A DNA stretch of 64,000 nucleotides from Streptomyces viridochromogenes DSM 40736 (lineage in GTDB: Bacteria > Actinomycetota > Actinomycetes > Streptomycetales > Streptomycetaceae). A program made the translations under genes and the position numbers. Positions 18,478 through 27,174 of this stretch are shown in pieces. Position 1 is the stretch's first letter. Each line of letters starts with the position of its first letter. The stretch spans positions 3,639,538 through 3,703,537 of the forward strand of contig NZ_GG657757.1 of the NCBI RefSeq assembly GCF_000158955.1. The letters run 5' to 3'. A model generated the notes under the pieces. The model saw only the letters and a list, made by a program, of their open reading frames with translations, did no database searches and was not told where the DNA came from.

Positions 18478-18780
18478 GTAACCCCCTCCCCCGAGCTCAC
18501 GAAGAGCGGGGATACCCCATCGTCGGAAGCCGACACCGCGCGGGTACGACGCCGGAGTGCCCAGATCCGCGGCGTCTGTCCGTCCGTCCTCGCCGCGGCC
18601 TGACGGGGCGCCGCAGCCGCACGGCCGCCGCCGTGCAGAAACCGGTACCCCCACCCCGGGCGTCGTACCCGGCTGTCTCGCCCCCTGATCGGCACCGGCC
18701 CCCACCGGTGCTGTTCATCAGGGTACGGACGGGGGCCCGGAGCGGAAGGTTATTTGCAGAACTGACCGTCCGACGCGTTT

Positions 18781-19236
18781 ATGGTGTGCCGCATGTTCCG
18801 TCTTGAGACAGAAGTCGACAAGGCCCGACGTGATCTGCTCCGCACACGCCTGCGAGAGGCGAACACAGCCGCCTCCCCGGTCCTGCGCGCCCTGCGCGGT
18901 ACGCCCGGCGAGCGGGACGTCCCGTTGCACGTGTGGGCTGTGAACGACACCGACGAACTCGCCGGCGGACTGGTCGGATACACCTGGGCGACCTGGCTCC
19001 ACGTGACGTACCTGTGGGTCGACGAACGCCACCGCGGCCAAGGCCTCGGCGCCCGGTTGCTCGCGAAGGCGGAACACCTCGCCACCACCACCCGCGACTG
19101 CCGCGCGGCCCGCCTGGAGACGTGGGACTTCCAGGCGCCGCGCTTCTACGTGAAGCAGGGGTACCAGATCACGTGCGCGATCCCGGACTATCCGCCGGGA
19201 ATCACGGAGTACACGCTGACGAAGCGGCTGGTCTGA
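18781..19236 (+). CDS. GNAT family N-acetyltransferase
   Basis: The 151-residue protein (ATG 18781; ATG 18793 is an alternative) carries the GNAT acetyl-CoA pyrophosphate loop within HVTYLWVDERHRGQGLGARLL. Strands TWDFQAPRFYVKQGYQ and a C-terminal EYTLTKRLV follow, as in the YfiP/PhnO-like group. The acetyl acceptor cannot be predicted. It is transcribed alone; the next gene is a lipoprotein 101 bases downstream. Confidence 0.85.
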   Translation: MVCRMFRLETEVDKARRDLLRTRLREANTAASPVLRALRGTPGERDVPLHVWAVNDTDELAGGLVGYTWATWLHVTYLWVDERHRGQGLGARLLAKAEHLATTTRDCRAARLETWDFQAPRFYVKQGYQITCAIPDYPPGITEYTLTKRLV

Positions 19237-19337
19237 AGACCTCGTGGTTGTCGCTCATCGGCCTCCCGATAGCGTGGGTTTGCTTGAGCTGTCCCCCCAC
19301 CCACCCCCCACTACCACCACCTCAACGGGAGCACACA

Positions 19338-19994
19338 TTGCACCGCCCCGCTCGGCTCCTCACGGCCGCGCTCACCGCTTCTGCGGCCTTGCTGCTGACC
19401 GCCTGTGGTTCGGGGGGAGGTGACGAGTCGTCGTCCGACAAGATCGCCGGTGCGGACTCCGCTGAGACGCCATCAGCTTCCGCGTCGGCTTCCGCGTCTG
19501 CGGACGGGATCGATCGGCCGGAGATCAAGCTGCCGAGTGACATGAAGAACGTCTTCGAGGACCGGCAGACCGGAGACCCTCAGAAGGACGCCATCCTCGC
19601 CGACAACGAACGGGCCATCAGCACGGTGGACCAGGCCATGGCGTACGGCGACATGAAGAAGTCCGGGATGGCCTTCTACTACACGGACAGCGCGCTGACA
19701 GGCGTCTACTACTACGCGAAGGACAACATCGCCAGGAAGACCGCCTGGGCCGGCACTCTCCGCTACTTCGACCGCCAGGTGAGGGTGTTCGACAAGACGT
19801 CAGCGGCAGTGACGTACTGCGCGGACGAGAGCAACGCGAATGTCAAGGACCTCAAGACCGACAAGGTGAACGTGGTCGAGACCTCGCCCGACAGCTACGT
19901 CTACTACAACACCAGCGTGAGGAAGAACAGCGACGGCGTCTGGCAGATCTGGAAGCTTGACGAGGACCGGGGCGCCAAGCGGTGCCAGCCGTGA
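19338..19994 (+). CDS. Lipoprotein of unknown function
   Basis: The likely start is TTG 19338, preceded by GGGAG; it yields a lipoprotein signal peptide with lipobox LLTAC and Cys23 as the modified residue. A Ser/Ala/Asp-rich spacer covers about 25-60. The remaining 155-residue domain (from IKLPSDMKNVFEDRQTGDP to the end) looks like an NTF2/SnoaL-type or similar alpha+beta fold found in Streptomyces lipoproteins; this is a guess from helix-strand pattern (AISTVDQAMAYGD, YYYAKDNIARK). It overlaps the next gene (GTGA), so the two are translationally coupled and may act together at the membrane surface. Confidence 0.78.
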   Translation: MHRPARLLTAALTASAALLLTACGSGGGDESSSDKIAGADSAETPSASASASASADGIDRPEIKLPSDMKNVFEDRQTGDPQKDAILADNERAISTVDQAMAYGDMKKSGMAFYYTDSALTGVYYYAKDNIARKTAWAGTLRYFDRQVRVFDKTSAAVTYCADESNANVKDLKTDKVNVVETSPDSYVYYNTSVRKNSDGVWQIWKLDEDRGAKRCQP

Positions 19995-21007
19995 CGCGCC
20001 GCGTAGCGCTCGCGGTTCTCACCTCCACGCTGTTCGTCCTCGGGGTGGACACCGCTGTCGCTGGAGGAGTCGGCAACAACGGATCCCGGGACGTCGAGGA
20101 GTCCGGTCACGCCTCGGGACGGGTGCTGCAGTCGAAGATCACCTTCAACGTGAAGGGTTCAGCGCCCTCGAAGGAAGGCGGCCCTGTCACGTCCACCGCC
20201 GTGGACTGGGAACCGCCGGCCTGCTGGTACGAGCCCTACTGGAAGGCCAAGGACTTCAAGACCTACACCGAGGCCAACTGGTCCATGTACGAGTCCGCCG
20301 GTGGTGCGCCCGAGGGCATCGCGGACGACAAGGCTCGCTACAAGAAGGGCCATCCCTACAAGGACTTCAACGTCGACAAGAACGACGAGGGCATGTGGTG
20401 GGTGGCCGTCAAGAACCCGAAGATGGAAAACGACCCTGCCGCCGACGACTGCAGGCGTGACCCCTTCTGGGTGGACAACGGCAAGACCCCCGACGTCCCC
20501 CAGGCCATCGACACCGAAACCCTCGCCGGGCTGGCGCATCAGCGGACCGTTGTGCCGCCGACCAAGATCTCCCTGGCCCCGGAGGGCAAGTCGACGGTGA
20601 ACGCGCCTACCTGGATCTGGCTGGACAAGGGCGCCTTCAAGCCGGTCTCCGTCACGGCGAGTCTGCCCGGTACCGGGCTCTGGGCGACCACGACCGCCAA
20701 GCCGGTGAGTCTGCACGTCAATCCGGGGACGCAGGACGCGGAGAGCCTTCCGGCGTCCGGTGAGTGCGGGATCAACGACGACGGGTCGATCGGTGAGCCG
20801 TACGCGAGGGGCAAGGCGGAGCTGACGCCTCCGTGCGGTGTGCGGTACCTGCGGTCGTCGCGAGACGGTTCCTATCCCCTTGAGGCGACGCTCACCTGGG
20901 AGATCTCCTGGAAGGGCTCGGGCGGAACGGGTGGTGACCTGCCCAACGGCACGTTCGCCACCACGACCGACGTGCAGGTTCGGGAAATCCAGTCCGTCAA
21001 TCGCTGA
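19991..21007 (+). CDS. Secreted protein of unknown function
   Basis: I do not recognise a family. The start at GTG 19991 overlaps the stop of the lipoprotein gene; a GTG at 19982 is an alternative. The first 27 residues are a signal peptide (RRVALAVLTSTLFVLGVDTAVAG). The mature 310-residue protein has four Cys, paired motifs PPACWYEPYWKAKDF and PAADDCRRDPFWV, and beta-rich stretches towards the end. Coupling with the lipoprotein suggests an exported two-protein unit. The gene ends just before a strong terminator. Confidence 0.8.
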   Translation: MTRRVALAVLTSTLFVLGVDTAVAGGVGNNGSRDVEESGHASGRVLQSKITFNVKGSAPSKEGGPVTSTAVDWEPPACWYEPYWKAKDFKTYTEANWSMYESAGGAPEGIADDKARYKKGHPYKDFNVDKNDEGMWWVAVKNPKMENDPAADDCRRDPFWVDNGKTPDVPQAIDTETLAGLAHQRTVVPPTKISLAPEGKSTVNAPTWIWLDKGAFKPVSVTASLPGTGLWATTTAKPVSLHVNPGTQDAESLPASGECGINDDGSIGEPYARGKAELTPPCGVRYLRSSRDGSYPLEATLTWEISWKGSGGTGGDLPNGTFATTTDVQVREIQSVNR

Positions 21008-21013
21008 CAACGA

Positions 21014-21053
21014 CGAGAGCGGCTCCCTCGCCCGGGGGTGAGGGAGCCGCTCT
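21014..21053. terminator. Bidirectional terminator
   Basis: GAGAGCGGCTCCCTC (21014-21028) pairs with GAGGGAGCCGCTCTC (21039-21053), a perfect 15-bp stem, between the secreted-protein gene and the convergent galK. Confidence 0.88.
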
Positions 21054-21065
21054 CGGTGTGCTGTG

Positions 21066-22253
21066 TCAGTGGATTCGGCGGGCGCCCGCTGAGGGGACCG
21101 CTTCGAAGACTCGGGGCGTGGTGAAGCCCGCGGCCGCGAAGGCCTCGGTCACTGCCTTGGTGATCGCGTCGACGTCCGTCTCCTCGGTGAGGACGATCGC
21201 CGAGCCGCCGAAGCCGCCGCCGGTCATGCGGGCGCCGAGGGCGCCGGAGGCGAGGGCCGTGTCGACGACCAGGTCGAGTTCGGGGCAGGAGATGCGGAAG
21301 TCGTCCCGGAGCGATGCGTGGCCCTCGACCAGGATCGGGCCGATCGCGCGGGTGTCGTCGCCCGACTCCAGCAGGGACACGACGCGTTCGACGCGCTCGT
21401 CCTCCGTGACCACGTGGCGGACCAGGCGGCGGACCTCCTCGTCGTCACCGAGGCGGGACAGGGCCGCGTCCAGTTCCTCGTAGGGGATGTCCCGGAGGGC
21501 GTTGACGCCCAGCAGGGCCGCGCCCTTCTCGCAGCCGGCGCGGCGCTTGCCGTACTCGCCCTCGCTGTGGGAGTGCTTGACCTGCGTGTCGACGACGAGG
21601 AGGCGCATGCCCTCGGCCGCCAGGTCGAAGGGGATCTGCTTCTGGGAGAGGTCGCGGGTGTCGAGGAAGAGGGCGTGGCCCGCCTCGCAGCACGCCGACG
21701 CCGTCTGGTCCATGATGCCGACGGGGGCGCCGACGTAGACGTTCTCCGCGCGCTGGCAGAGGCGGGCGAGTTGCCAGCCCCTCAGGCCGAGGGAGAAGAG
21801 GTCGTTCAGGGCGAGTGCGACCACGACCTCCAGGGCGGCGGACGACGACAGGCCCGCGCCCGACGGGACGGTGGAGGCGAGGTGGATGTCCGCGCCCGTG
21901 ACGGCGTGACCGGCCTCGCGCAGGGCCCAGACCACGCCCGCCGGGTACGCCGTCCAGTTCTTGTCCGACTCGGGGGCCAGGTCGTCGAGGCGGAGTTCGG
22001 TGACGCCTCCCGCGGCTCCTTCGACGTCCGCCGAGTGCAGGCGCAGCACCCCGTCCTCGCGGGCCGAGACCGCCGCGACCGCCGTGTGCGGCAGGGCGAA
22101 CGGCATGACGAAGCCGTCGTTGTAGTCCGTGTGCTCGCCGATGAGGTTGACGCGGCCGGGCGCCGCCCACACGCCGTGCGGCTCGGCGCCGTACAGCTCC
22201 GTGAACCGTTCGGCGACCGCCTCGGCGACCGTGTCGGCAACAGCCTCGCTCAT
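21066..22253 (-). CDS. galK: Galactokinase
   Basis: GalK phosphorylates galactose to galactose-1-phosphate, the first Leloir step. The 395-residue GHMP kinase shows the galactokinase signature GRVNLIGEHTDYNDGFV near residue 30, the ATP loop PSGAGLSSSAALE near 130, and GGGFGGSAIVL near 345. It is the last gene of galT-galE-galK, 27 bases after galE. The operon matches the gal operon known from S. lividans and S. coelicolor. It converges on a terminator at 21014. Confidence 0.97.
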   Translation of the reverse strand: MSEAVADTVAEAVAERFTELYGAEPHGVWAAPGRVNLIGEHTDYNDGFVMPFALPHTAVAAVSAREDGVLRLHSADVEGAAGGVTELRLDDLAPESDKNWTAYPAGVVWALREAGHAVTGADIHLASTVPSGAGLSSSAALEVVVALALNDLFSLGLRGWQLARLCQRAENVYVGAPVGIMDQTASACCEAGHALFLDTRDLSQKQIPFDLAAEGMRLLVVDTQVKHSHSEGEYGKRRAGCEKGAALLGVNALRDIPYEELDAALSRLGDDEEVRRLVRHVVTEDERVERVVSLLESGDDTRAIGPILVEGHASLRDDFRISCPELDLVVDTALASGALGARMTGGGFGGSAIVLTEETDVDAITKAVTEAFAAAGFTTPRVFEAVPSAGARRIH

Positions 22254-22280
22254 GCCTGACCCCTGACCCTTCCGTACGTT

Positions 22281-23243
22281 CTAGTTGCCGCGCCGCTGCG
22301 CGAAGTCCCACGCGTCGGCGACGATTCCCGCGAGGTCCGCGCGGGACGGGTTCCAGCCCAGCTTCTCGCGGGCCGTGGCGGCCGATGCCACCAGGACCGC
22401 CGGGTCGCCGCCCCGGCGCGGGGCCACGACCTCGGGGATCGGGTGGCCCGTGACGCGGCGGACCGTCTCGATGACCTCGCGGACCGAGAAGCCGTTGCCG
22501 TTGCCGAGGTTGCAGATGAGGTGCTCGCCGGGGGTGGCGGCCTTCAGGGCCAGCAGGTGGGCCTCGGCGAGGTCCGCCACGTGGATGTAGTCGCGTACGC
22601 AGGTGCCGTCCGGCGTCGCGTAGTCCTCGCCGAAGACGGAGATCGAGTCCCGCCTGCCCTGTGCCACCTGGAGCACCAGCGGGATGAGGTGGGACTCGGG
22701 GTCGTGGCGCTCGCCGTGCTCGCCGTACGCCCCGGCCACGTTGAAGTAGCGCAGGGACACCGCGCCCAGGCCGTGTGCCGCGGCCTCGCCGGTGATCATG
22801 TGGTCCACCGCGAGCTTGGTGGCGCCGTAGGGGTTGGTGGGGGACGTGGGGGCCGACTCGACGATCGGGACCTCGTCCGGTTCGCCGTACGTCGCCGCCG
22901 TGGAGGAGAAGACCAGTGTGCGGACGTCCGCCTCGCGCATCGCGGCCAGCAGGGCCATGGTGCCGGCGACGTTGTTGTCCCAGTACTTCTCGGGCTTCGC
23001 GACCGACTCGCCGACCTGCGAGAACGCGGCGAAGTGCAGGACGCCGTCGTACGAGGAGTCCAGCCATTTGGCGGCATCGCGGATGTCGCCCTCGATGAAG
23101 GTGGCGCCCGCCGGAACGCCCTCACGGAAGCCGGTGGAGAGGTTGTCCAGGACGACGGCCTCGTGTCCCGCCTCCAGCAGGTGCTGGGCGACCACGCTGC
23201 CGACGTAGCCCGCGCCGCCCGTCACCAGGTATTTCCCGCTCAT
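22281..23243 (-). CDS. galE: UDP-glucose 4-epimerase
   Basis: GalE interconverts UDP-galactose and UDP-glucose with bound NAD+. The 320-residue protein starts [20 protein letters not shown] with the GxxGxxG nucleotide site, followed by [14 protein letters not shown]. The catalytic pair is in [11 protein letters not shown] (YxxxK), with the Ser/Thr in FSSTAATYG. The ATG overlaps the galT stop (ATGA), so translation is coupled. Confidence 0.97.
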   Translation of the reverse strand: MSGKYLVTGGAGYVGSVVAQHLLEAGHEAVVLDNLSTGFREGVPAGATFIEGDIRDAAKWLDSSYDGVLHFAAFSQVGESVAKPEKYWDNNVAGTMALLAAMREADVRTLVFSSTAATYGEPDEVPIVESAPTSPTNPYGATKLAVDHMITGEAAAHGLGAVSLRYFNVAGAYGEHGERHDPESHLIPLVLQVAQGRRDSISVFGEDYATPDGTCVRDYIHVADLAEAHLLALKAATPGEHLICNLGNGNGFSVREVIETVRRVTGHPIPEVVAPRRGGDPAVLVASAATAREKLGWNPSRADLAGIVADAWDFAQRRGN

Positions 23244-24301
23244 GAACTCGCTACCTCTCGCAGTCGCTCGGCCGCGCGCTCCGGCGGCACGTCGTTGATG
23301 AACACGTTCATGCCGGACTCGGAACCCGCGAGAAACTTCAGCTTGCCGGAAGTGCGGCGGATGGTGAAAAGCTCGAGGTGGAGCGCGAAGTCCTCGCGCA
23401 CGATCCCGTCGAACTCCTCCAGCGCGCCGAACGGGGCCTGGTGCCAGGCCGCGATGTACGGCGTCGGAGGCTCACCCTCACCGAAGATCCGGTCGAAACG
23501 CCTCAAGAGTTCCAGATATACCTTGGGGAACTCTGTGCGCGCGGCTTCGTCCAGGCCGAGCAGGTCGGGGACGCGGCGCTTGGGGTACAGGTGGACCTCG
23601 TACGGCCAGTGCGCCGCATAAGGCACGAATGCCACCCAGTGTTCACCCTCCAGGATGACTCGCTCGTCGGCGAGTTCACGTTCCAGGACGGCGTCGAAGA
23701 GGTTCTCCCCTCCCGTCATCTCCTTGTGGGTCGCGACGGAGCGGAGCATGAGCGCGGTACGCGGGGTGGTGAAGGGGTAGGCGTAGATCTGCCCGTGCGG
23801 GTGCTGGAGGGTCACGCCGATCTCGGCGCCCCGGTTCTCGAAGCAGAACACCTGCTCGACGGAGGGGAGGTGGGACAGCTCCGATGTGCGGTCCGTCCAC
23901 GCCTCCAGCACGAGGCCCGCCTGCTCCTCGGAGAGGGCGGCGAAGGACGCGTCGTGGTCGGAGGTGAAGCAGACGACCTCGCAGCGGCCCGAGTCGCCGG
24001 CCAGCGAGGGGAAGCGGTTCTCGAACACGACGACGTCGTACGACGAGTCCGGGATCTCGCTCAGCCGGTCGCCCTCGGAGGGGCACAGGGGGCACTCGTC
24101 GGCCGGCGGGTGGTAGGTGCGGCCCTGGCGGTGCGAGGCGACGGCGACGGAGTCGCCGAGCAGGGGGTCGCGGCGGATCTCGGACGTGGTGACGGTGCGG
24201 TCCAGCGGGCGGCGGTCGGTGGCGTCCCGCACACTGTCGTCACGCAGGTCGTAGTAGATGAGCTCGCGACCGTCGGCCAGCCGGGTCGAGGTCTTCTTCA
24301 C
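23240..24301 (-). CDS. galT: Galactose-1-phosphate uridylyltransferase
   Basis: GalT transfers UMP from UDP-glucose to galactose-1-phosphate. The GTG at 24301 has GATGAGGAG 7 bases upstream and gives 353 residues; a TTG 21 bases further up lacks such a site. The active-site motif is [13 protein letters not shown] with the nucleophilic His, preceded by [14 protein letters not shown] zinc site CPLC lies near residue 73. It is the first gene of the galTEK operon and divergent from the symporter gene. Confidence 0.96.
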   Translation of the reverse strand: MKKTSTRLADGRELIYYDLRDDSVRDATDRRPLDRTVTTSEIRRDPLLGDSVAVASHRQGRTYHPPADECPLCPSEGDRLSEIPDSSYDVVVFENRFPSLAGDSGRCEVVCFTSDHDASFAALSEEQAGLVLEAWTDRTSELSHLPSVEQVFCFENRGAEIGVTLQHPHGQIYAYPFTTPRTALMLRSVATHKEMTGGENLFDAVLERELADERVILEGEHWVAFVPYAAHWPYEVHLYPKRRVPDLLGLDEAARTEFPKVYLELLRRFDRIFGEGEPPTPYIAAWHQAPFGALEEFDGIVREDFALHLELFTIRRTSGKLKFLAGSESGMNVFINDVPPERAAERLREVASS

Positions 24302-24334
24302 GCCGGACTCCTCATCCTTCAAACATAACCCAAC

Positions 24335-24372
24335 ATATCAAAACACCAGCATCCTCAATCGTCAACATCACA
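24335..24372 (-). promoter_or_regulatory. Candidate galP1 promoter
   Basis: On the minus strand TTGACG (24360-24365) and TTGATA (24336-24341), 18 bases apart, fit a promoter about 27 bases upstream of galT. A TGTGAT hexamer (24367-24372) sits just above it. Repeats of that hexamer are described as operator elements in the S. lividans gal promoter. The region is strikingly AT-rich. Confidence 0.55.
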
Positions 24373-24399
24373 ATCCAACAAAGAGCATCATCCGAACGG

Positions 24400-24412
24400 T
24401 TCAGCCGCTGAA
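24400..24412. promoter_or_regulatory. 13-bp palindrome in the gal-symporter divergent promoter region
   Basis: TTCAGC-C-GCTGAA is a perfect inverted repeat midway between galT and the symporter gene. It may be an operator serving both directions. No regulator gene is adjacent. Confidence 0.4.
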
Positions 24413-24465
24413 GGTGGAGGCGTAGATTCCGCGAGGTATCGGTTCACGCAACAAAGCGAGGGCTT

Positions 24466-26145
24466 GTGCAAACCCCCACATATCTGGCAGCCGAGCTACG
24501 TCTCCCCACGAACTGGCTCGACTACACGATCCTCGGCATCTACTTCGTCGTCGTCCTCGGCATCGGCTTCGCCGCCCGGCGCTCGGTGAAGACCAGCCTC
24601 GACTTCTTCCTCTCCGGCCGTTCCCTGCCTGCCTGGGTCACCGGTCTCGCCTTCGTTGCCGCCAACCTGGGCGCCACCGAGATCCTGGGCATGGCCGCCA
24701 ACAGCGCGCAGTACGGCGTCTACACGACGCACTGGTACTGGATCGGCGCCATCCCGGCCATGGTCTTCCTCGGCCTGGTGATGATGCCCTTCTACTACGG
24801 CTCCAAGGTCCGCTCGGTCCCCGAGTTCCTGCTGCTGCGCTTCGACCGGGCCGCGCACCTCCTCAGCTCGGTCCTCTTCGCCTTCGCCGCGATCCTCATC
24901 GCCGGCGTCAACCTCTACGCCCTGGCCATCGTCGTCGAGGCGCTGCTGGGCTGGCCGGAGTGGGTGGCCATCGTCGTCGCCGGGTTCTTCGTCCTGGCGT
25001 ACATCACCCTCGGCGGCCTGTCCTCGGCGATCTACAACGAGGTCCTGCAGTTCTTCGTGATCCTGGCGGCGCTCATCCCCATCACCGTCCTCGGCCTGAA
25101 GAAGGTGGGCGGCTGGGACGGCCTGTCCGACTCCCTCACCAAGACCCACGGCGCCGACTTCATGACCTCCTGGGGCGGCACCGGCATCGGCAACGACAAC
25201 CCACTGGGCGCGAACTGGCTGACGATCGTCCTGGGCCTCGGCTTCGTGCTGTCCTTCGGCTACTGGACGACGAACTTCGCCGAGGTGCAGCGCGCCCTGT
25301 CCGCGAAGAACCTCTCGGCGGCGCAGCGGACCCCGCTGATCGCCGCGTACCCGAAGATCTTCATCGTGTTCCTGGTGATGATCCCGGGCCTGGTCGCCGC
25401 CGTGCTCGTCCCGAAGATCGGCACGTCCGGCTCCGACCTGCAGTACAACGACGCCATCCCGTACCTGATGGAACAGCTGCTGCCCAACGGTGTGCTGGGC
25501 ATCGCCGTGACGGGTCTGCTCGCGGCGTTCATGGCGGGCATGGCGGCCAACGTGTCGTCGTTCAACACGGTGTTCACGACGGACATCTGGGCGAAGTACG
25601 TCCGGCGGGGCCGCGAGGACGCGTACTACGTGCGCTTCGGCCGGCTCATCACCGCGATCGGGGTGCTGGCCTCCATCGGCACGGCGTTCCTGGCGAGGTC
25701 CTTCTCGAACATCATGGCCTACCTCCAGACGCTGTTCTCCTTCTTCAACGTGCCGATGTTCGTCGTCTTCATCATCGGCATGTTCTGGAAGCGGGCATCC
25801 ATGAAGTCGGGCTTCTGGGGGCTGATCGCGGGCACCACCGCGGCGATGGTCAACTACTTCGTCCTCTACAAGCAGGACATCGTCGACATCCCCTCCGACC
25901 AGGGCGCCAACTTCGTCTCCGCGATCGCCGGGTTCGTCGCGGGCGCGGTCGTCATGGTGGCGGTGTCGCTCTTCACCGCGCCGAAGCCGACGGAGGAGTT
26001 GCAGGGGCTGGTGTACGGCACGACCTCGCCCGGCATGGCGGAGCCTGCGGCGCCCGGGGACGAGGCCTGGTACCGCAAGCCGGCGTTGCTGGGGTGGGGC
26101 GCCATCGTGCTGGCCGCAGCCTGCTACATCCCGTTCTCGTTCTGA
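24466..26145 (+). CDS. Sodium/solute symporter (SSS family), probable sugar transporter
   Basis: The 559-residue membrane protein starts at GTG 24466 and has about 13-14 hydrophobic helices. SSS features include the early DYTILGIYFVVVLGIGFAARR, SLDFFLSGRSLPAWVTGLAFVAANLGATE (family signature and sodium-site region), YITLGGLSSAIYNEVLQFF and FGYWTTNFAEVQRALSAKN. The whole pattern is like bacterial SGLT-type galactose/glucose symporters. Its divergent position next to galTEK suggests galactose uptake, but the substrate is inferred. A small membrane protein follows 18 bases later. Confidence 0.9.
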   Translation: MQTPTYLAAELRLPTNWLDYTILGIYFVVVLGIGFAARRSVKTSLDFFLSGRSLPAWVTGLAFVAANLGATEILGMAANSAQYGVYTTHWYWIGAIPAMVFLGLVMMPFYYGSKVRSVPEFLLLRFDRAAHLLSSVLFAFAAILIAGVNLYALAIVVEALLGWPEWVAIVVAGFFVLAYITLGGLSSAIYNEVLQFFVILAALIPITVLGLKKVGGWDGLSDSLTKTHGADFMTSWGGTGIGNDNPLGANWLTIVLGLGFVLSFGYWTTNFAEVQRALSAKNLSAAQRTPLIAAYPKIFIVFLVMIPGLVAAVLVPKIGTSGSDLQYNDAIPYLMEQLLPNGVLGIAVTGLLAAFMAGMAANVSSFNTVFTTDIWAKYVRRGREDAYYVRFGRLITAIGVLASIGTAFLARSFSNIMAYLQTLFSFFNVPMFVVFIIGMFWKRASMKSGFWGLIAGTTAAMVNYFVLYKQDIVDIPSDQGANFVSAIAGFVAGAVVMVAVSLFTAPKPTEELQGLVYGTTSPGMAEPAAPGDEAWYRKPALLGWGAIVLAAACYIPFSF

Positions 26146-26163
26146 CCGAGGGAGGATAGAGAC

Positions 26164-26478
26164 ATGTCCGAGCACTACTCCGACAAGGACGTACAGCGGG
26201 AAGTCACCGACCTGGAGGGCAAGTCGGCGACCGCCGCGAGGCTGTTCGACATCCGGCGGATCATCGGCGGACTGTTCGTGCTCTACGGGGTGATCGTCAC
26301 GATCGCCGGACTCACGGCATCCGACGCCGACATCGACAAGGCGGAGGGCGTCAACATCAACCTGTGGACCGGGTTGGGCATGCTGGCGCTCGGCCTGTTC
26401 TTCCTGGTGTGGCTGAAGCTGCGGCCTGTGGCACCGGCGCCGCCGGGGGTTGTGCCGGAGGGTGAAACGAGGGAGTGA
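26164..26478 (+). CDS. Small two-helix membrane protein
   Basis: The 104-residue protein starts at ATG 26164 with GGGAGGATAG upstream. A charged N-terminus (about 1-30) is followed by helices IIGGLFVLYGVIVTIAGLTA and LWTGLGMLALGLFFLVWLKL and a Pro-rich tail. It is co-transcribed with the symporter and may be an accessory subunit. Similar small partners are common next to Streptomyces SSS genes, but I cannot name a family. Confidence 0.82.
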   Translation: MSEHYSDKDVQREVTDLEGKSATAARLFDIRRIIGGLFVLYGVIVTIAGLTASDADIDKAEGVNINLWTGLGMLALGLFFLVWLKLRPVAPAPPGVVPEGETRE

Positions 26479-26498
26479 CGGCGGGGCGCCGTCACTCC
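26472..26498 (+). terminator. Terminator of the symporter operon
   Basis: GGAGTGACGGCG (26472-26483) and CGCCGTCACTCC (26487-26498) form a perfect 12-bp stem with a 3-base loop. The stop codon of the small membrane protein lies in the left arm. Confidence 0.85.
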
Positions 26499-26612
26499 GC
26501 CCGCCGAGACGCCCGGTTGCGCGGCTGGGTGCCGACGTCTGCACCGCGGTGACGGCGACGGTCATACGAGTCCCGTCCGAAGGTGCGAGGGCGTGTAGGC
26601 CAGTACTCCGTA

Positions 26613-27071
26613 TCAGATAAGGGACCAGATCTGCCGCGCTGGATGCCCCAAGGCATCACCGATCCGAGTCAGATCCTCGTCGCTGAGCATGTGCCTGTTG
26701 GGACTCCACACCCTCAGCCTGAACCGAGCGAATCCGGAAGGCACGTTGTATACGAGGTCGTTCAACGTGGTGTCAGTGCCACAGCAGGGAACCTTCACGG
26801 CAAGGCTTGGGACGCTCCTGTCCCGGTAGGCCTCATCCATCCTCGTCATCCACCACCCGTGGAAGTCGAGCTGAGCTCCACATCGAGGACACGACACGGA
26901 TTCCAGGCCCGCACCGTTTATAAAGGCTGGCGCATCGCTTTCATCCACTTCGACGTCCCCGAGCGCATCGGAGCACAACTCCTCGGCGAGCACCATAGCG
27001 CGGCTGCTTGCCACTTGATCCGGCTGCCAGTACGGATCGGAGGGAATGAGGTAGAGGACGGTTTCGCTCAA
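26613..27071 (-). CDS. Probable immunity protein for the adjacent polymorphic toxin (zinc-ribbon-like)
   Basis: The 152-residue soluble protein most likely starts at TTG 27071; the ribosome site is weak. It has a possible zinc ribbon: CPRC (Cys61, Cys64) and CC (Cys96, Cys97), with hydrophobic strands between. The C-terminus is helical (DEDLTRIGDALGHPARQIWSLI). I cannot assign a named Imm family. The gene lies 103 bases downstream of the giant toxin in the same direction, the standard place for a cognate immunity gene. The codon usage includes ATA and looks less GC-rich than the chromosome, as the toxin tip does, which fits a mobile toxin-immunity module. Function is inferred from position. 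Confidence 0.65.
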   Translation of the reverse strand: MSETVLYLIPSDPYWQPDQVASSRAMVLAEELCSDALGDVEVDESDAPAFINGAGLESVSCPRCGAQLDFHGWWMTRMDEAYRDRSVPSLAVKVPCCGTDTTLNDLVYNVPSGFARFRLRVWSPNRHMLSDEDLTRIGDALGHPARQIWSLI

Positions 27072-27126
27072 CGGGCTCTCGCTTCGATTCGAGGGTTCTT
27101 GAAGACGCTACCTGGTTTGAGAGAAG

Positions 27127-27158
27127 GCCGGGGTACCCTCAGGGAACGGCACCCCGGC
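27127..27158 (-). terminator. Hairpin between toxin and immunity genes
   Basis: GCCGGGGT (27127-27134) pairs with ACCCCGGC (27151-27158), extended by GAGA/TCTC with a bulge. An inner CCCT/AGGG (27136-27144) lies in the loop. It could terminate most toxin transcripts or uncouple the two genes. Confidence 0.55.
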
Positions 27159-27174
27159 TCTCACAACATGCCTG

